Shown here: piece by piece, positions 9,807 to 20,759 of the stretch
Layout: each line of letters starts with the position of its first letter
How positions within the stretch are numbered: position 1 is the stretch's first letter
Assembly (NCBI GenBank): GCA_018398815.1
Contig: CM031614.1
Coordinates: 51,797,582 to 51,852,778 of the forward strand
DNA from: Conus ventricosus
Lineage: Eukaryota; Mollusca; Gastropoda; Neogastropoda; Conidae
Direction of reading: 5' to 3'
Length of the DNA stretch: 55,197 nt
The notes under the pieces: model-generated
Seen by the model: the letters and a program-made list of their open reading frames with translations, nothing else
Database searches by the model: none
What the model was told of the DNA's origin: nothing
Position numbers and translations under genes: made by a program

Positions 9807-10114
9807 AGTCCTCCATAATAGTTTGTGGGAGCAAGACGTTATTTCAGTGCTGCTGCAAAATATTCTTTCACTAGTTTCAGGACATCGCAGGATGTTTGGG
9901 CTTTAGGTCTAGTTTTCGTCTTTTGCTCTTACCATTGTTATGATACATCATTATTGATCAGCCTCCTCATCTGCTTTATTTACACGGTCTACAACTTAGT
10001 ATCTTCAACTGACAGACGTCAAATTCAAGCGAGAAAATATTCGTATCAGAGTTTTGTGCCATTCCAGTTCTTTTATGGATTTACCTTGTTGAAGCCGTAC
10101 GATCGTGTGTGAAT
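9807..10114. other. No gene recognised
   Basis: An open stretch exists from 9825 but has no recognisable motif and weak codon structure. It lies between the LTR and the tail of the minus-strand LINE. Confidence 0.4.
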
Positions 10115-11135
10115 TTAATTGATTTGATTGATTGATTTGATCGTTAAGACGCTTGAGGCCTGGGTAGGCCTGTTCGTCTTTCCAGTAGATGATCCAGAAT
10201 ACTTAATTTAGCATGCGTGGCTAGTGGTAGCAATCTGGATCATAGATTGTAGGCAGGTTTGTCCAGTGGGCGTCCAACCTGCACTTGAAAGTTGACATGG
10301 TAGGTGCAGTGACAACACTGTCCGGCAAGCTGTTCCAGATGTTGATGACTCGCTCTGAGAAGTAGGAGCTGCGTACATTGAGCCTGCAGTGTGATTTATT
10401 CAATTTAAGACTGTTTCCTCTTCTCTCTCTGCTTACTGAAAGTATGAACTGTGGCTGATCTGTCTTGTAGACACCATGAACGTATTTAAATGTGTCAATC
10501 ATGTCACCACGTTTTCTTCGGTGCTCAAGACTGGGAAGCTTCAGAGTGGCGAGTCGTTCTGGATACGGCTTCTCTTTCAAAGAACCTATTAGCTTAGTAG
10601 CACGGCGTTGCACATCCTCAATATCTTTGCTGAGGGTCTTTGAGTGTGGATTCCATACAGTGTGTCCATATTCCACCAGTGGCCGGACCAGCGACTTGAA
10701 GAGCTGGATAAACAGGTCCTCAGTAAGATAGTTAAATGAGCGCCGTATGATGCCAACAACCTTGTTCGCCTTTGCAGTGATGCTCGCGACATGCGCCTTG
10801 AAGTCAAGCTTATTGTCAATCAGGACGCCTAGGTCCTTCTCCACATCACTTTCAGCAAGGGCCAAGTTGTAATCTTCTCCTTGGTTGGTCTTCCCTCTCA
10901 TGTAGTAGACTGCCTCTGACTTCCTGTTCCCCAACTTCAATACGCTGCACTTATCAGGATGAAATCTGAGTAACCAGTCTCTCGACCACTGCTGGAGTCT
11001 GTCCAGGTCATCCTGAAGTATGTGCGTAGCTGCTTCCTGATCACTTCTCGTGAAAATCTTTGTGTCATCCGCAAACAACCTTACACTGCTCTCCACTCGG
11101 CTGGGGAGGTCATTAATCCACGACATCACCACGCT
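10115..11135 (-). mobile_element. 5'-truncated CR1-like LINE
   Basis: The minus strand carries the C-terminal 302 codons of a LINE ORF2 and a 3' untranslated tail. It ends in short AATC/AAATC repeats at about 10120-10145, which is how CR1/L2/Rex-like elements terminate. The 5' break is just before the RT catalytic motif, a normal outcome of incomplete target-primed reverse transcription. Confidence 0.85.
10221..11132 (-). pseudogene. LINE reverse transcriptase C-terminal half, intact frame
   Basis: This is the longest clean frame in the window. It starts within the palm: WINDLPSRVESSVRLFADDT includes the catalytic FADD at residues 20-23. It continues through the thumb (ESDVEKDLGVLIDNKLDFKA, SLVRPLVEYGHTVWNPHSKT, DIEDVQRRATKLIGSLKEKP) to a C-terminus rich in basic residues. 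These motifs are typical of the CR1/Rex1 group. There are no stops over 302 codons, so insertion is relatively recent, but the missing N-terminal RT and endonuclease make it inactive. Codon use is much less AT-biased than that of the first LINE. Confidence 0.85.
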
Positions 11136-11623
11136 GACACAGAGTGGAGACCTTTTTACCTACTGTATTCGTGGATTTACATCAAGTTATCACGTCTCGG
11201 CTACAGCACACCTAGTTTGATTTTTGAGTATTGTGCAACAGGTCCTCTTTGCGCCCTGCATCAAATGGTCGTCGTATGCATCTAGCCAGGGAGCCCGGCT
11301 GGGTTGTGTTGTGGTGCGAGACTGTTATAACCACGCTTTGTTCCTGGTGAAGGTATTAGTGCTGTTCTGGATTTGTGCTGGGCTGTCAGCGGTGTTGAAT
11401 TGTTGTGCCGTGTCTTCAGGTTCTGCGCTGGGACATTGTTTTGGGACGGTCTGTGTTCTATGTCGTGTCGTTATCTTCAGGATCTGCGTACCATCGTTCC
11501 AGTGCTTGTGAACATTGTTGTCATCGTCTGCGGCGTCGTGAGTCTTGTGACGCTTTGGCTATATATTATATGCTTGTATGTGTGGTATCTAGTCCCCGTG
11601 ATGTGTATTGTTTCATCCACGAC

Positions 11624-11664
<41 letters not shown>

Positions 11665-11915
11665 CAAATATTCTTTGATTCAATTATAATTTTGGCTTCC
11701 TTATTCACTCTTGTTTTATTTCTTTGGGAAGAAAAGCTGGAGAGTGGGGAATGGTGGTTGGTGTCCAAAGAACATCATAACAACACAGTCGCAAAATATA
11801 ATGGCCCTTAGACAATAAACGGAGCCATTGCACTATACCATCCACAGTGCTGTAACGTTGCGACACCTTCCTTGACAACCTTTTCCTATTTCATTTCAAT
11901 ATATTCATGTTGCAG
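11136..11915. other. No gene recognised; contains (CAT)n
   Basis: A (CAT)n tract occupies about 11619-11664. Open stretches over it encode poly-Ile, poly-His or poly-Ser and are artefacts of the repeat. The remainder shows no motif. The last 40 bases are the polypyrimidine tract and acceptor of the sushi exon. Confidence 0.5.
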
Positions 11916-12091
11916 TGAGAAAATGTCAGCCTTTGAATCCTCCCCGAACAGTCAGGTGACCTGTACCCATGGTTATGTGGAGGGGTCACAGTGCACGGTG
12001 ACCTGTTACCGTGGTTATGAGCTTCAAGGTCAGGCCACTCTGACCTGCCAGAATTCCGAAAAATGGAGTGATAGTCCGCCGTCCTGCCAAG
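11916..12091 (+). CDS. Internal exon encoding a sushi/CCP domain (host gene)
   Basis: CTHGYVEGSQCTVTCYRGYE, then LTCQNSEKWSDSPPSCQ, carry the Cys, Gly-Tyr and Trp pattern of a complement-control (sushi) module. It is preceded by a splice acceptor (TTCATGTTGCAG ending at 11915) and followed by a donor, GTACG, after CCAAG at 12091. The first domain Cys, with its CQPLNPPR context, is in another frame, so the exon is one base short near the C-run at 11941-11945. It measures 176 bases, whereas a symmetrical phase 1-1 sushi exon would be 177. Sushi modules occur in secreted or cell-surface adhesion and complement-like proteins. Other exons of the gene are not visible. Confidence 0.75.
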
Positions 12092-12183
12092 GTACGCCAC
12101 CACCACCACCCATCACCATCACCACCGACATCATCGTAACATCGTCGTCGTTGTCGTCGTCATCATCGTCATCATCATTCACG

Positions 12184-12237
<54 letters not shown>

Positions 12238-12302
12238 CTACCGTCATTAACCTCGTCGTCATCATGATTACAAATATCATCATCAACAATTGTCTTCTTT
12301 TT
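12092..12302. repeat. Intronic CCA/TCA trinucleotide microsatellite
   Basis: Imperfect (CCA), (TCG) and (TCA) repeats occupy about 12100-12265. They directly follow the donor site of the sushi exon and are therefore intronic. Frames through them encode poly-Ser or poly-Asp and are not genes. Confidence 0.8.
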
Positions 12303-12356
12303 GTACTCCCAGTTCTTAAGAACAGGGAGTACTTTAGAATGGGAACGAAGAAATGC

Positions 12357-12359
<3 letters not shown>

Positions 12360-12424
<65 letters not shown>

Positions 12425-12439
12425 TCTGTGTGTGTGTGT
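12360..12439. repeat. (TG)n microsatellite inside CCGTTA-family copy 1
   Basis: A near-perfect TG tract. The same tract at the same place in copy 2 (about 45500-45560) shows that it is part of the element. Confidence 0.9.
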
Positions 12440-13101
12440 CCGTGGTCAAAAATGTGTTCCACTCGCTCCAGACAAAACTACTGGGTCGATCTTTCTGAAA
12501 ATTTGTAGGTATGTTCATTATGGGTCACGAATAATGCCCGATGTTTTAGTTTACCGTTATAACCGTTACTAACGGCTGTAACGGCCTGTAACGGTTTTTC
12601 TTCTTTACGGAATATCTCAGAAAGTACTTGGCCGACCTTTATGAAAATTAGCAGGTATGTTCATTATGGGTCACGGATGATGCCTGTTGTTTTAGTTTGC
12701 CCCGTTTTAGCCGTTACTAACGGTTGTAACGGCCTGTAACGGTTTTTCTACTTTATGGAATATCTCAGAAAGTACTTGGCCAATTTATAAGCGGTTTGCA
12801 TGATCTTGTGACAAATCAGATGCTCTGTCCATATGTAAGTGATGTAATGCTGAAAATGGATTAAACAACCGTTGAAAACCGTTATTCTGTCGTTATTTCG
12901 TATATATAGGTGGATTTTAATAAAATTTGGTATATAGAAAGGTTATCAACACAAATGGCACTTCTATATAGTGTTCCAAAATGTGACCGTTAAAAACCGT
13001 TATTCTTGACATATTGTCTAATTTGGATGAAATTTGATATATACACAGGCTTTAGCCAGTGAGGACTAAAATACCGGTTTCAAAAGTGCATATCGGTTAT
13101 A

Positions 13102-14087
13102 CAGGGTCGAACTTTAATTAAGGACCACCCCGAAAAAAGGCCCTTTCTTTTTAAATTGGCCAAAAGTATAAGCAATGCATTTTTTTCGAAGAATTCGACT
13201 GGGAAAGGTTTAAGGGGTTAACAGAGTATTCCGCAAAGCTTGCGAAAGCTGTCTTATTGTCACGTGCGGCATGCAGAGGGGGGGGGGGGGGGGGGGGTTG
13301 AAAGTTGCAGATTGTTGTCAAAATTGCTTGTTTTTTTAGCAAGAGTGAACACTGCTTCAAACGGTTTTGCACTGAAATTCCAAATGCACGTGCAAAAAAC
13401 CAATGCATTGCAGAGCATTTTACTGACTGGAATGCCCCTAAAAGCAGCCCAACGTGCATAATTCTTCATAACACAAAAATGCCTCCAAGACGCAAGCTGT
13501 CTGATTTTGACCGGACCCGGGCGATTGCATGGCTGCAGGATCGAGTTGGCGTTCGAGAAGTGGCCAGAAGACTACAAGTGTCCCACTCCATCATCATTCG
13601 GCTGAGAGAACGTTTTCAAGCCACTGGAACTGTCAAAGAGAGACCCCATCCAGGCCAGCCAAAGAAGACCACTGCAAGAGATGACAGGTTCATCCGCAGA
13701 TATGCTCTTCGGACCAGGACCACCACCTCCAACACCATCAGGCGTCGGCTCCAAGCTGCCACTAACACAGCAGTGTGTGAGATGACCATACGGCGGCGCT
13801 TCAATGCTGCCAACCTTCGAGCAAGGCGCCCAGTCCGGAAACCAAAACTGACTGCGGCCCACCGGGCACGTCGCCTGGCCTGGTGCACAGCTCATCGAAC
13901 ATGGACTCGGGCTCAGTGGCGGATGGTGCTTTTCACCGATGAGTCCAAGTTCCAGTTGAAGCCACGAGATGGACGCATTCGGGTGTGGCGGCGTCCAGGG
14001 AGCAGCTGGCAGATGACGTCATCCAGGAGGTCGTCGCTTTTGGTGGTGGCTCCGTCATGGTATGGGGGGGGGGGGGGGGGGGGGGGG

Positions 14088-14121
<34 letters not shown>

Positions 14122-14778
14122 TCAGCAGTCACCACAAGACTCCCCTGTACCATGTGGATGGCAACCTGAACGGCCAACGCTACTGCAGGAGATTGTACGG
14201 CCTTTGGTTGTCCCAGCACTCCAGCAGATTGGGGCTCAGGCTGTGTTCATGGACGATAATGCCACCCCACATCGTTGTCGAGCCGTGAACACTTTTGTGG
14301 TGCAAGCTGGCATCACCAGGATGCCATGGCCGGCAAACAGCCCGGACATGAACCCTATTGAGATCATCTGGGGCGAGCTTGGGAGGAGAGTTCAAGAAAA
14401 TCACCCTGTTCCTGCAAATCGACAGGACCTGCTGCACTACCTGCAGCAGGAGTGGGCAAACCTCCCCCAGGCACTCATTACAAGAACAGTCAACACCATG
14501 AGGCAGCGCTGTGTGGATTGTGTGGCAGCACGAGAGAGGCACACTCGGTTTTGATCAGACTGTAAAGAAACACTCTTTTTGTGAATGTCATTTTGGGGGG
14601 TAGTCTCATCCAGGCTCCCTGTCTAATCAGAAAGAATGATTTTTTTCGATGAAAGTGACAAAATGTTGTTCACTGATAATGAAATTAAACATTTATAAAG
14701 TTTCTGTCGTTTGTCGGTTTTTCTTTCTATGTTTTGTGAGACTGTGTATAAGTGGTCCTTAATTAAAGTTCGACCCTG
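13102..14778 (+). mobile_element. Tc1/mariner-type transposon with perfect 27-bp TIRs
   Basis: Terminal inverted repeats at 13102-13128 and 14752-14778 are exact reverse complements (first bases CAGGGTCGAACTTTAATTAA). TA dinucleotides flank both ends (13100-13101 and 14779-14780). The flanking sequence rejoins to the expected CCGTTA-family consensus, so this is a precise TA-target insertion. Length is 1677 bp. It carries one transposase gene interrupted by a poly-G tract. Confidence 0.93.
13479..14554 (+). pseudogene. Tc1-type DD34E transposase, broken
   Basis: The start at 13479 (MPPRRKLSDFDRTRAIAWLQ) opens the paired-type DNA-binding region, with helix-turn-helix GVREVARRLQVSHSIIIRLR. VLFTDESKFQLK supplies the first catalytic Asp, VFMDDNATPHRCRAV the second, and SPDMNPIEIIWGELGRR the Glu, with 34 residues between the second Asp and the Glu. 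After GSVMVWGG the gene runs into a G tract (14064-14119) that changes frame, and another frame change occurs near 14190. The related transposase at 40668 has no such tract at the same codon. It ends with RERHTRF at 14551. It would cut and paste the element at TA. Confidence 0.9.
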
Positions 14779-15370
14779 TATAACCGTTAAACCGTTATTT
14801 TGCCGTTATTTTTTTTATATATTGGTGGGTTTTATTGAAATTTTGTATATAGAAAGGTTATCACACACAAATAGCACTTACATGCAGTGTTTCAAAATCT
14901 GACCGTTAAAAACCGTTATTCTTGACATATTGTCCGATTTGTATGAAATTTGGTATGTACACTGGCTTTAGCCCAGTGAGGACTAAAATACCGGTTTCAA
15001 AAGTGTATATCGGTTATATAACCGATAAACCGTTATTTTGCCGTTATTTTTTTTTTATATATTGGTGGATTTTAATGCAATTTTGTATATAGAAAGGTCA
15101 TCACACACAAATGGCACTTCCATGCAGTGTTTCAAAATCTAAACGTTAAAAACCGTTATTCTTGACATATTGTCCGATTTGTATGAAATTTGGTATGTAC
15201 ACAGGCTTTAGCCCAGTGAGGACTAAAATACCAGTTTCAAAAGTGTACATCGGTTAAATAACCGCTAAAACCGTTATTTTGCCTTTATTTTTTATCTCAT
15301 AAAGCACTTGGCTGATTTATAAGCGGTTTGGAAAACTGGGAGTACGTTTATATGCTTCGCATCTTGTTCT

Positions 15371-15879
15371 TTCTTTCCTGTTTCTCAATTCTCTCCTCTT
15401 TCAATTTCTTTTTAATTATTGTTTCTATTATCATCTTGACAGTGACCATCATCATCATCGTCGTCGACGACATCGTCAACATCATCATCATCACTTTCGT
15501 TATCTTCTTGTTGTTGGTTTGTTCTTCTTGTCCTTATTTTTATTCTAGTTCTTGTTCCTCTTCTTCTTCTTTCTTCTTTCTTCTTCTTCTTCTTCTACTG
15601 ATTTTTCAATTGAAAATATACACGTTGAGCGGGAGAAGAACCATATGTACTTATAATGGCCCCGTTCTTTGTTCCTGAATGTTTTACACATTTCTGAGAT
15701 TTTCTGAAGCGGGAATGTATAGCAGCATTGTGAATGGAATGGAATGGTGGTGGTGGTGGTGATTTTTGTTCCTTAGAGATAATATGAATAGAGTTCTGTT
15801 CAGAAACAGATGAAATGTTAGAAGAGGCCATATCACTCCACGAGCATTTGTACAAGAAAAGAGACTTAGGGAGGATCTT
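15371..15879. other. No gene; pyrimidine-rich and low complexity
   Basis: TTC/TCA-rich tracts at 15380-15600 and a (GGT)n near 15745. Apparent frames encode poly-Leu/Ser/Ile and are artefacts. Confidence 0.5.
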
Positions 15880-17508
15880 GATGTAAGCAGGTACATTTTG
15901 AATCTGCCACAACTAATGAAGACGAATCAAAACATTGAGAAGGATGGATTACCATCCAAAAAGCATCAGAAATCCTGAAATACATGCAGAATAACATAAC
16001 TATAGGTACAGAAGGAAAGACGGTAAATTTTATGATTGTTTTTGTTTGTTTGGGCGAAGGGAGGGGGGGGGGGGGGGGGGGGGGGGGCAAATGGGGGAAT
16101 TCGTAGCAAGCCAAATAAACGAGGACTTCAAAATTAAGAGATGTCAGTATCTCGAAGAGAAGGAACACTAACGTGCCCAACAAAAGCAGATAAACCAAGC
16201 GAGTTTTTAAGAAGCTGAAGGTTAATTTCATTGTTAAATGTTTCATACAAGGCAAATGTAACATTTATAGTGAATAGAAGTATGGTGTTTTGCATAAATT
16301 AGTCAAAGAAGATCAGACAGGTTTTATTCCAGGGCGATAAATTGGGGAGAATGTAAAAACTATGTATGATATACTGTTTTATCTAGAAAAAACAAATCTG
16401 TATCTAGCTTATTTGTATTAAATGACTATCAGAAGGCGTTTGTTTTGATAATCTAGACATATATGAATAAGGTACTTAAAAGCTTTTGGCTTTGGGAAAG
16501 ATATACGCTGCTAGGTTTCAGCATGTTATAGAAAACATAAGATTCTACATGACTGTGAATGGGAGCATATGTCAGAGTTTTGAAATACAGGGCGATCCCA
16601 TTTCGCCGTATTTGTTGAAACTTTAAGATGTAAAATCATGCAGGACGAGAGAACACAGGGCACTCCAATACTCCATACAGTGTTTAAGATCAGCCAGTTT
16701 GCAGACAACACAGCATTTACATTAGAAGGAGATAGGGTATCATATGAAAATCTGTTTGAAGAATTTGAAAAACTGTAAATGTACGGTTAGAAAAACCACA
16801 GAACTCAAAATGTGAGTATAAGCCCGGAATAAAAATGAAACGGAACCCACCCAAATATAAGAAATGAGGTATTTGAATAACATGAAAGTTATTTTAAAGA
16901 ATGACAGAAATCAACACAGCAGATAAATCAAATGAAGCTAAACAATTATCCAAAGTTTGGTCAAAGCGTATATGTAAACCCCTCGGCAGGATTGCAGTAC
17001 TGAAGTCCATGATGCTTTCAATGCTCATATACATCTATATTCTGCAAGCCCCTCAGAAAAGGAAATAAAATAGTTTAAGAAAACTATGTTTTTTAATTTA
17101 AAAGGAATGAAACCTGACAAGATCCTTTGATCCTTATGGAAATACGTAAAACATTCTATCGAAAATGGATGCGTAGGTGTATCATGTTTAGACAAAGATA
17201 CAGAAGCTCGAAATATGACCTGGGTCCAAAAGATATACACGACATATCCAAAATAGAAAAAAAGTATTAAGTGCTATGTTCCCGGAAATAGATTCATTCG
17301 ACGTTTACGAACCTAGAAAATTTCTCAGTAAAAATAGATAATGAATTTTGGAAAGACTTTTTCACTTCATATGTTAACTTTGTGCATCAAGTATTTTAAA
17401 ATATAATTCGTATGAGGTATTTTCAGAGCCGTTCTTCTGTAATGATAAGTTTAGAGTTTGTGACGACGTCATCAACTTTGAAAACTTGAAAGCAAAGCAG
17501 CAGATATT
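15880..17508 (+). mobile_element. Tx1/L1-like LINE ORF2, 5' part, heavily decayed
   Basis: Read across frames: LVKEDQTGFIPGR (about 16300-16350) and NVKTMYDILFYLEKTN, DYQKAF (about 16422-16440), AFGFGKD with RFYMTVNGSICQSFEIQ (about 16483-16590), GDPISPY (about 16592-16612), ISQFADNTAFTLEGD (about 16686-16733), and PLGRIAVLKSMMLSMLIYIY (about 16980-17040). The second Asp of the catalytic pair is Asn here. These motifs in this order are typical of L1-related Tx1 reverse transcriptases. The coding line ends abruptly at 17508, where a new LINE begins. A G tract lies at 16063-16087. Confidence 0.75.
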
Positions 17509-17509
17509 C

Positions 17510-17545
17510 CCCTCCGGGGGTTGCAACCTTGCCGTGGTCGGAGGG
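17510..17545 (+). ncRNA. Possible HDV-like ribozyme start (P1/P3 only)
   Basis: CCCTCCG (17510-17516) can pair with CGGAGGG (17539-17545). Between them, ACC and GGT (17526-17528 and 17536-17538) can pair around the loop TTGCCGT. This is the P1-P3-P1' order of HDV-like ribozymes that process the 5' ends of several LINE families, and it sits exactly at the 5' junction of the LINE. I could not find a convincing P2 partner or the catalytic J4/2 region, so the call stays weak. Confidence 0.25.
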
Positions 17546-17717
17546 CTTGCGTGGTCCAGTGATCTTTTAGGCTTTGCTGACGGGGGCATCAGTAGTCGAC
17601 TAGATGGTTAGTTGTTGTGAACGCTTCTAGGCCTGTATAGCCAAGTTGCTGACTGGCCAAGCATTACGTGGTAGGAATTGATGCCCCTGGTAGGGTCTCC
17701 CATGTCAGAAAGGTTAG

Positions 17718-17907
17718 GAGTGAGGGCCCAGACAAATAGTAACCACCTTTTCCTATTCTATCTTCTGCCTTTCTTAACGGATCTTTTCTTTCTTCATCTC
17801 CCCATCAAGCCTGAGTGAGGGCCCAGACAAATAGTAACTCACCTTTTGCTATTCTATCTTCTGCCTTTCTTAACGGATCTTTTCTTTCTTCATCTCCCCA
17901 TCAAGCC
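17718..17907 (+). repeat. 95-bp tandem duplication in LINE 5' region
   Basis: Two copies starting at about 17718 and 17813 share GTGAGGGCCCAGACAAATAG and CTTCTGCCTTTCTTAACGG with few changes. It lies upstream of ORF1 of the I/Nimb-like LINE and may be a duplicated promoter or leader segment. Confidence 0.9.
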
Positions 17908-18155
17908 TTCTTTTCCACGCTCTCATTTCTCTGATACTCGAGTCGCTGCGTAAGCAGCGGGGAAGCCCAAGCTACAGTTACCTGGCGAGGGGCTGAGTGG
18001 CTGATCTTAATTCAGTCGCTAAGGTGCATTGTCTGGTTTTCATGCGGGACGGTACCAGCTCACGGACGCCATATTATGGCCATCCATTGTCCCTTCCCCA
18101 GCACAGCAGCTCTCCTGGGGTGACCGTTTATCTCTGCCGGTATTTTAAAACCTTC

Positions 18156-19027
18156 ATGGCCTCAATACACAATAAAACAGGAAAAAGAAGAAAACTGGGT
18201 CCCGACCCTTCCAGGGATACGGACTCGGATTCGGACGCAGAAGTCCGGAAGACGATAGGTGCATAGCCGTCTTGGCTGATTATCCAGTCGACGGATAGCG
18301 AGCGACCCATTACTAAGTTGAGTCCTTTTGCTGTTGCAAAGGGACTGAAAGGTCTTGCAGGCGCAGAGCCGGAATCAGTGAAGAGGTTGAGGGGTGGTTC
18401 CTTGCTGGTGCAGGTCGACCGAAAAGTCCACTCGGAGAACTTATTGAGATCAGAGAGTCTTGTAAATTACCCGATCCGGGTGTCCCCTCACAAAAGTCTC
18501 AACTCTCGAAAGGCGTCATCCGTTGCCGAGAGTTGTTCGGGATATCTGAGGGAGAGATAAAGGCTGAGTTGGCTGACCAAGGAGTGGTCGAGGTCAGGAG
18601 GGCGACTTTTCGGAAAGGTACGGAGAGGAAACCCACCAACACTCTGTTCCTCACCTTTGCTAAACTGACTCTTTCAGAGCCTATAAAAGTGGGGTACCTG
18701 AGAGTGAAAGTAGCCCTGTATGTGCCATCCCCACTGAGGTGCTTCAAATGTCAACGCTTTGGACATGTCAAAGAGAGATGCCCGGGAGAGGAGGTGTGTG
18801 CCATCTGCAGCAAAGCAGTTCATGATGGTGGATGTGAATCCGCGAAATGCATGAACTGCGATGGTGACCTCTTCTTTTTCAAGAGACTGCACTGTTTGGC
18901 AAATCGAAAGCGAAATCCAGCGAGTTTAAACAGAAAAAAAGATTTCGGTCTTCGAAGCAAAAAAGCTGGTGCAGGAGCAGAAGGGAACCCCGCTCCTTTT
19001 CTTGACAGTGGTAAAAAAAATCGTTGA
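18156..19027 (+). pseudogene. I/Nimb-like LINE ORF1 with CCHC zinc knuckles
   Basis: The likely start is ATG at 18156 (MASIHNKTGKRRKLGPDPSR, a basic Ser/Asp-rich N-terminus). After a frame change near 18263 it reads LSPFAVAKGLKGLAGAEPES and SLLVQVDRKVHSENLL. After another near 18500 it reads GISEGEIKAELADQGVVEVR, then VGYLRVKVALYVPSPLRCFK. Zinc knuckles: CFKCQRFGHVKERC (18739-18780) is standard CCHC, CAICSKAVHDGGC is one residue short, and a third Cys pair (CMNC) follows. This is the nucleic-acid-binding protein of the LINE particle. Confidence 0.8.
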
Positions 19028-19479
19028 GAGTACTCAGGTAGAAGTAGGCATTCAGACAGACCCATGTGGTCTTGAACCTCTGAAATGTCTTCCGACTTCA
19101 AGAACATCGCAAGAGAAAACGCCCCGTTGGTGGGGGCCTTTAAACCCCCCAAAAGGATAGACTTCCAGTGCATCCTCTAAGCCTGCAGCTGTGTGGGCCT
19201 GCCAGCAAGGGGTCGGCCCGAGACGGCCCCAAAGCCGAGAGCACGCCCCAAGGGGGGAGTCCCAACAGTGGCTTCAGGCAGGGTGGCGTTGGTGGAGTGC
19301 AGGGAAAGCCTCCCCCAAACGCCTCAAAACCATTGAGTTCTTCCCCTCCAGGGAAGAAAAAAACCTCAAATTCCACCAGACGGACGAAAAAAGCGGAGCT
19401 GAAATTACAAAATACATTTGAGCTTTATATGACGAAGAGGAAGAGGACGTAGGACAGGATGATTAAAACCCTCATCCAC

Positions 19480-20360
19480 AATGGATTACAGTCTTGAAAA
19501 TGGAATATCAGGGACTGTTTTTCCAAAATTTCGAAGAATTGCAGCTGTTGTGCCGTGAGGCTGGGCCCCTTTTTGCTAGTTTCACTGCAAAAAAACTCTT
19601 CTGAAGTCTGACAAAACTTTTTCACTTTTGGCTACGCTTTCTAAACCTACCTGCACAATCTCTGAACATGGCGTTTCTGGTGGATTTAGTTTATTCTTTC
19701 ACAACTCTGTTCTGAAACATCCCAGTTGCTTGCATACTCCGCTTCGGGCAGTGGGCAGCTCGGGTTTCTCTTCACAAAACAGTTACTGTCTGTAGTTTGT
19801 ATCTGTCTCCAAATATCGGCGTCACTAAACGGGACCTCATTTCACTCTTGGAGCAGTTTTCCAGACCCTTCCTGCTGTTGGGGGATCTAAATGGCCACTC
19901 TCCTCTATGGGGGAAGTGAGAGATCATCACCAAGGGGTTGCTTTTAGAGGAATTGTTTTCGGAGCTTGATCTGGTGTGTGTCCTGAATGGGAAACCCCAA
20001 AAACTTATTTTTCACTCCGCTAATTGGCACCACAATCTTGTCTGGATCTTTTGTCGTGACCCATCTTTGTTTTTGGATTTTGTTTGGGAGGTTGATGAGA
20101 ATCTGCATGGTAGCGACCACTTTCCTGTGTTGCTTGGGTATACGAATGAGAGAGGTGAGTCTTTACCAGAACGCCTCAGTTTCAACAAAGCAGATTGGGA
20201 CCTCTTTGCCACTAAGTTTCTTTGGATTGGAAAGAGGACAAGATCCTGCAAAGTGAAGATCTGCAGGAAGTCTTTCAGATTTCATACTGAATTGCGCAAA
20301 GTCAACCACCCACAGATTTTCCCAAGAAGCCCTAACGCCAAAAGTTCCTTGGTTCAACTC
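19480..20360 (+). pseudogene. I/Nimb-like LINE ORF2 endonuclease domain
   Basis: Fragments include a surface-loop segment near 19680, SLYLSPNIGVTKRDLISLLE (about 19801-19856), LLLGDLNGHSPLWG (about 19872-19914) with the catalytic Asp-Asn, and GSDHFPVLLGYTNERGE (about 20111-20160) with Ser-Asp-His. These are the hallmarks of apurinic-type endonucleases. Frame changes occur throughout. It is followed by the RT domain. Confidence 0.75.
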
Positions 20361-20759
20361 TGAATGCAAGGAAATTAACAAACCGCAAAAGAGCTCAACG
20401 TCAGAATCTCTTTCAGACCTTCAATGCCCCAAAGTCCGAGCGGGATCAGAAACTGAGTGCCAAATCCCAAACGCATCTATAAACCAGTAAACGTTTTCTT
20501 GGAGACAGTTTTGCTCAAGTTCACATCAAAACCATCGAAGAAAAAAGTTTTGTGGGAAAATCATCAAGAAAATTAAAGGGAAGAACACCTGCCCCACTGT
20601 GAACCATCTCAAGTTTTCTGGGCTCTTTAATAACAGAGAAAAAAAAAAAAAAAACAGTTGGTAATCTGCTTGCTTCAACTATTGAAAAGAATTCCTCTCT
20701 TTCTAACAAATTTGCCCGTTAGTCAAAATCCCAAAACCCTAAAGGGGAAAAATCTCCTG

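Larger units (their letters stand above)
12303..15370 (+). mobile_element. CCGTTA-family element, copy 1 (interrupted)
   Basis: A repeat unit opens with an imperfect 30-bp palindrome (12303-12332: GTACTCCC, AGTTCTTAAGAAC, GGGAGTAC). It continues with a (TG)n tract (about 12360-12439), about three A-type subrepeats of about 150 bp and several B-type subrepeats of about 245 bp. It ends with AACTGGGAGTAC (15334-15345), the inverse of the first 12 bases, then the small hairpin ATGCTTCGCAT (15352-15362). Without the nested Tc1-type element it is about 1.4 kb. It has no coding capacity. The architecture resembles Helentron-associated non-autonomous elements, but no match to a named family is claimed. 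Confidence 0.6.

Noticed and set aside
12030..12518. Minus-strand open frame with long Asp and Thr-His runs
   Set aside because: It is a translation of the TCA and TG microsatellites and runs antisense over the sushi exon.
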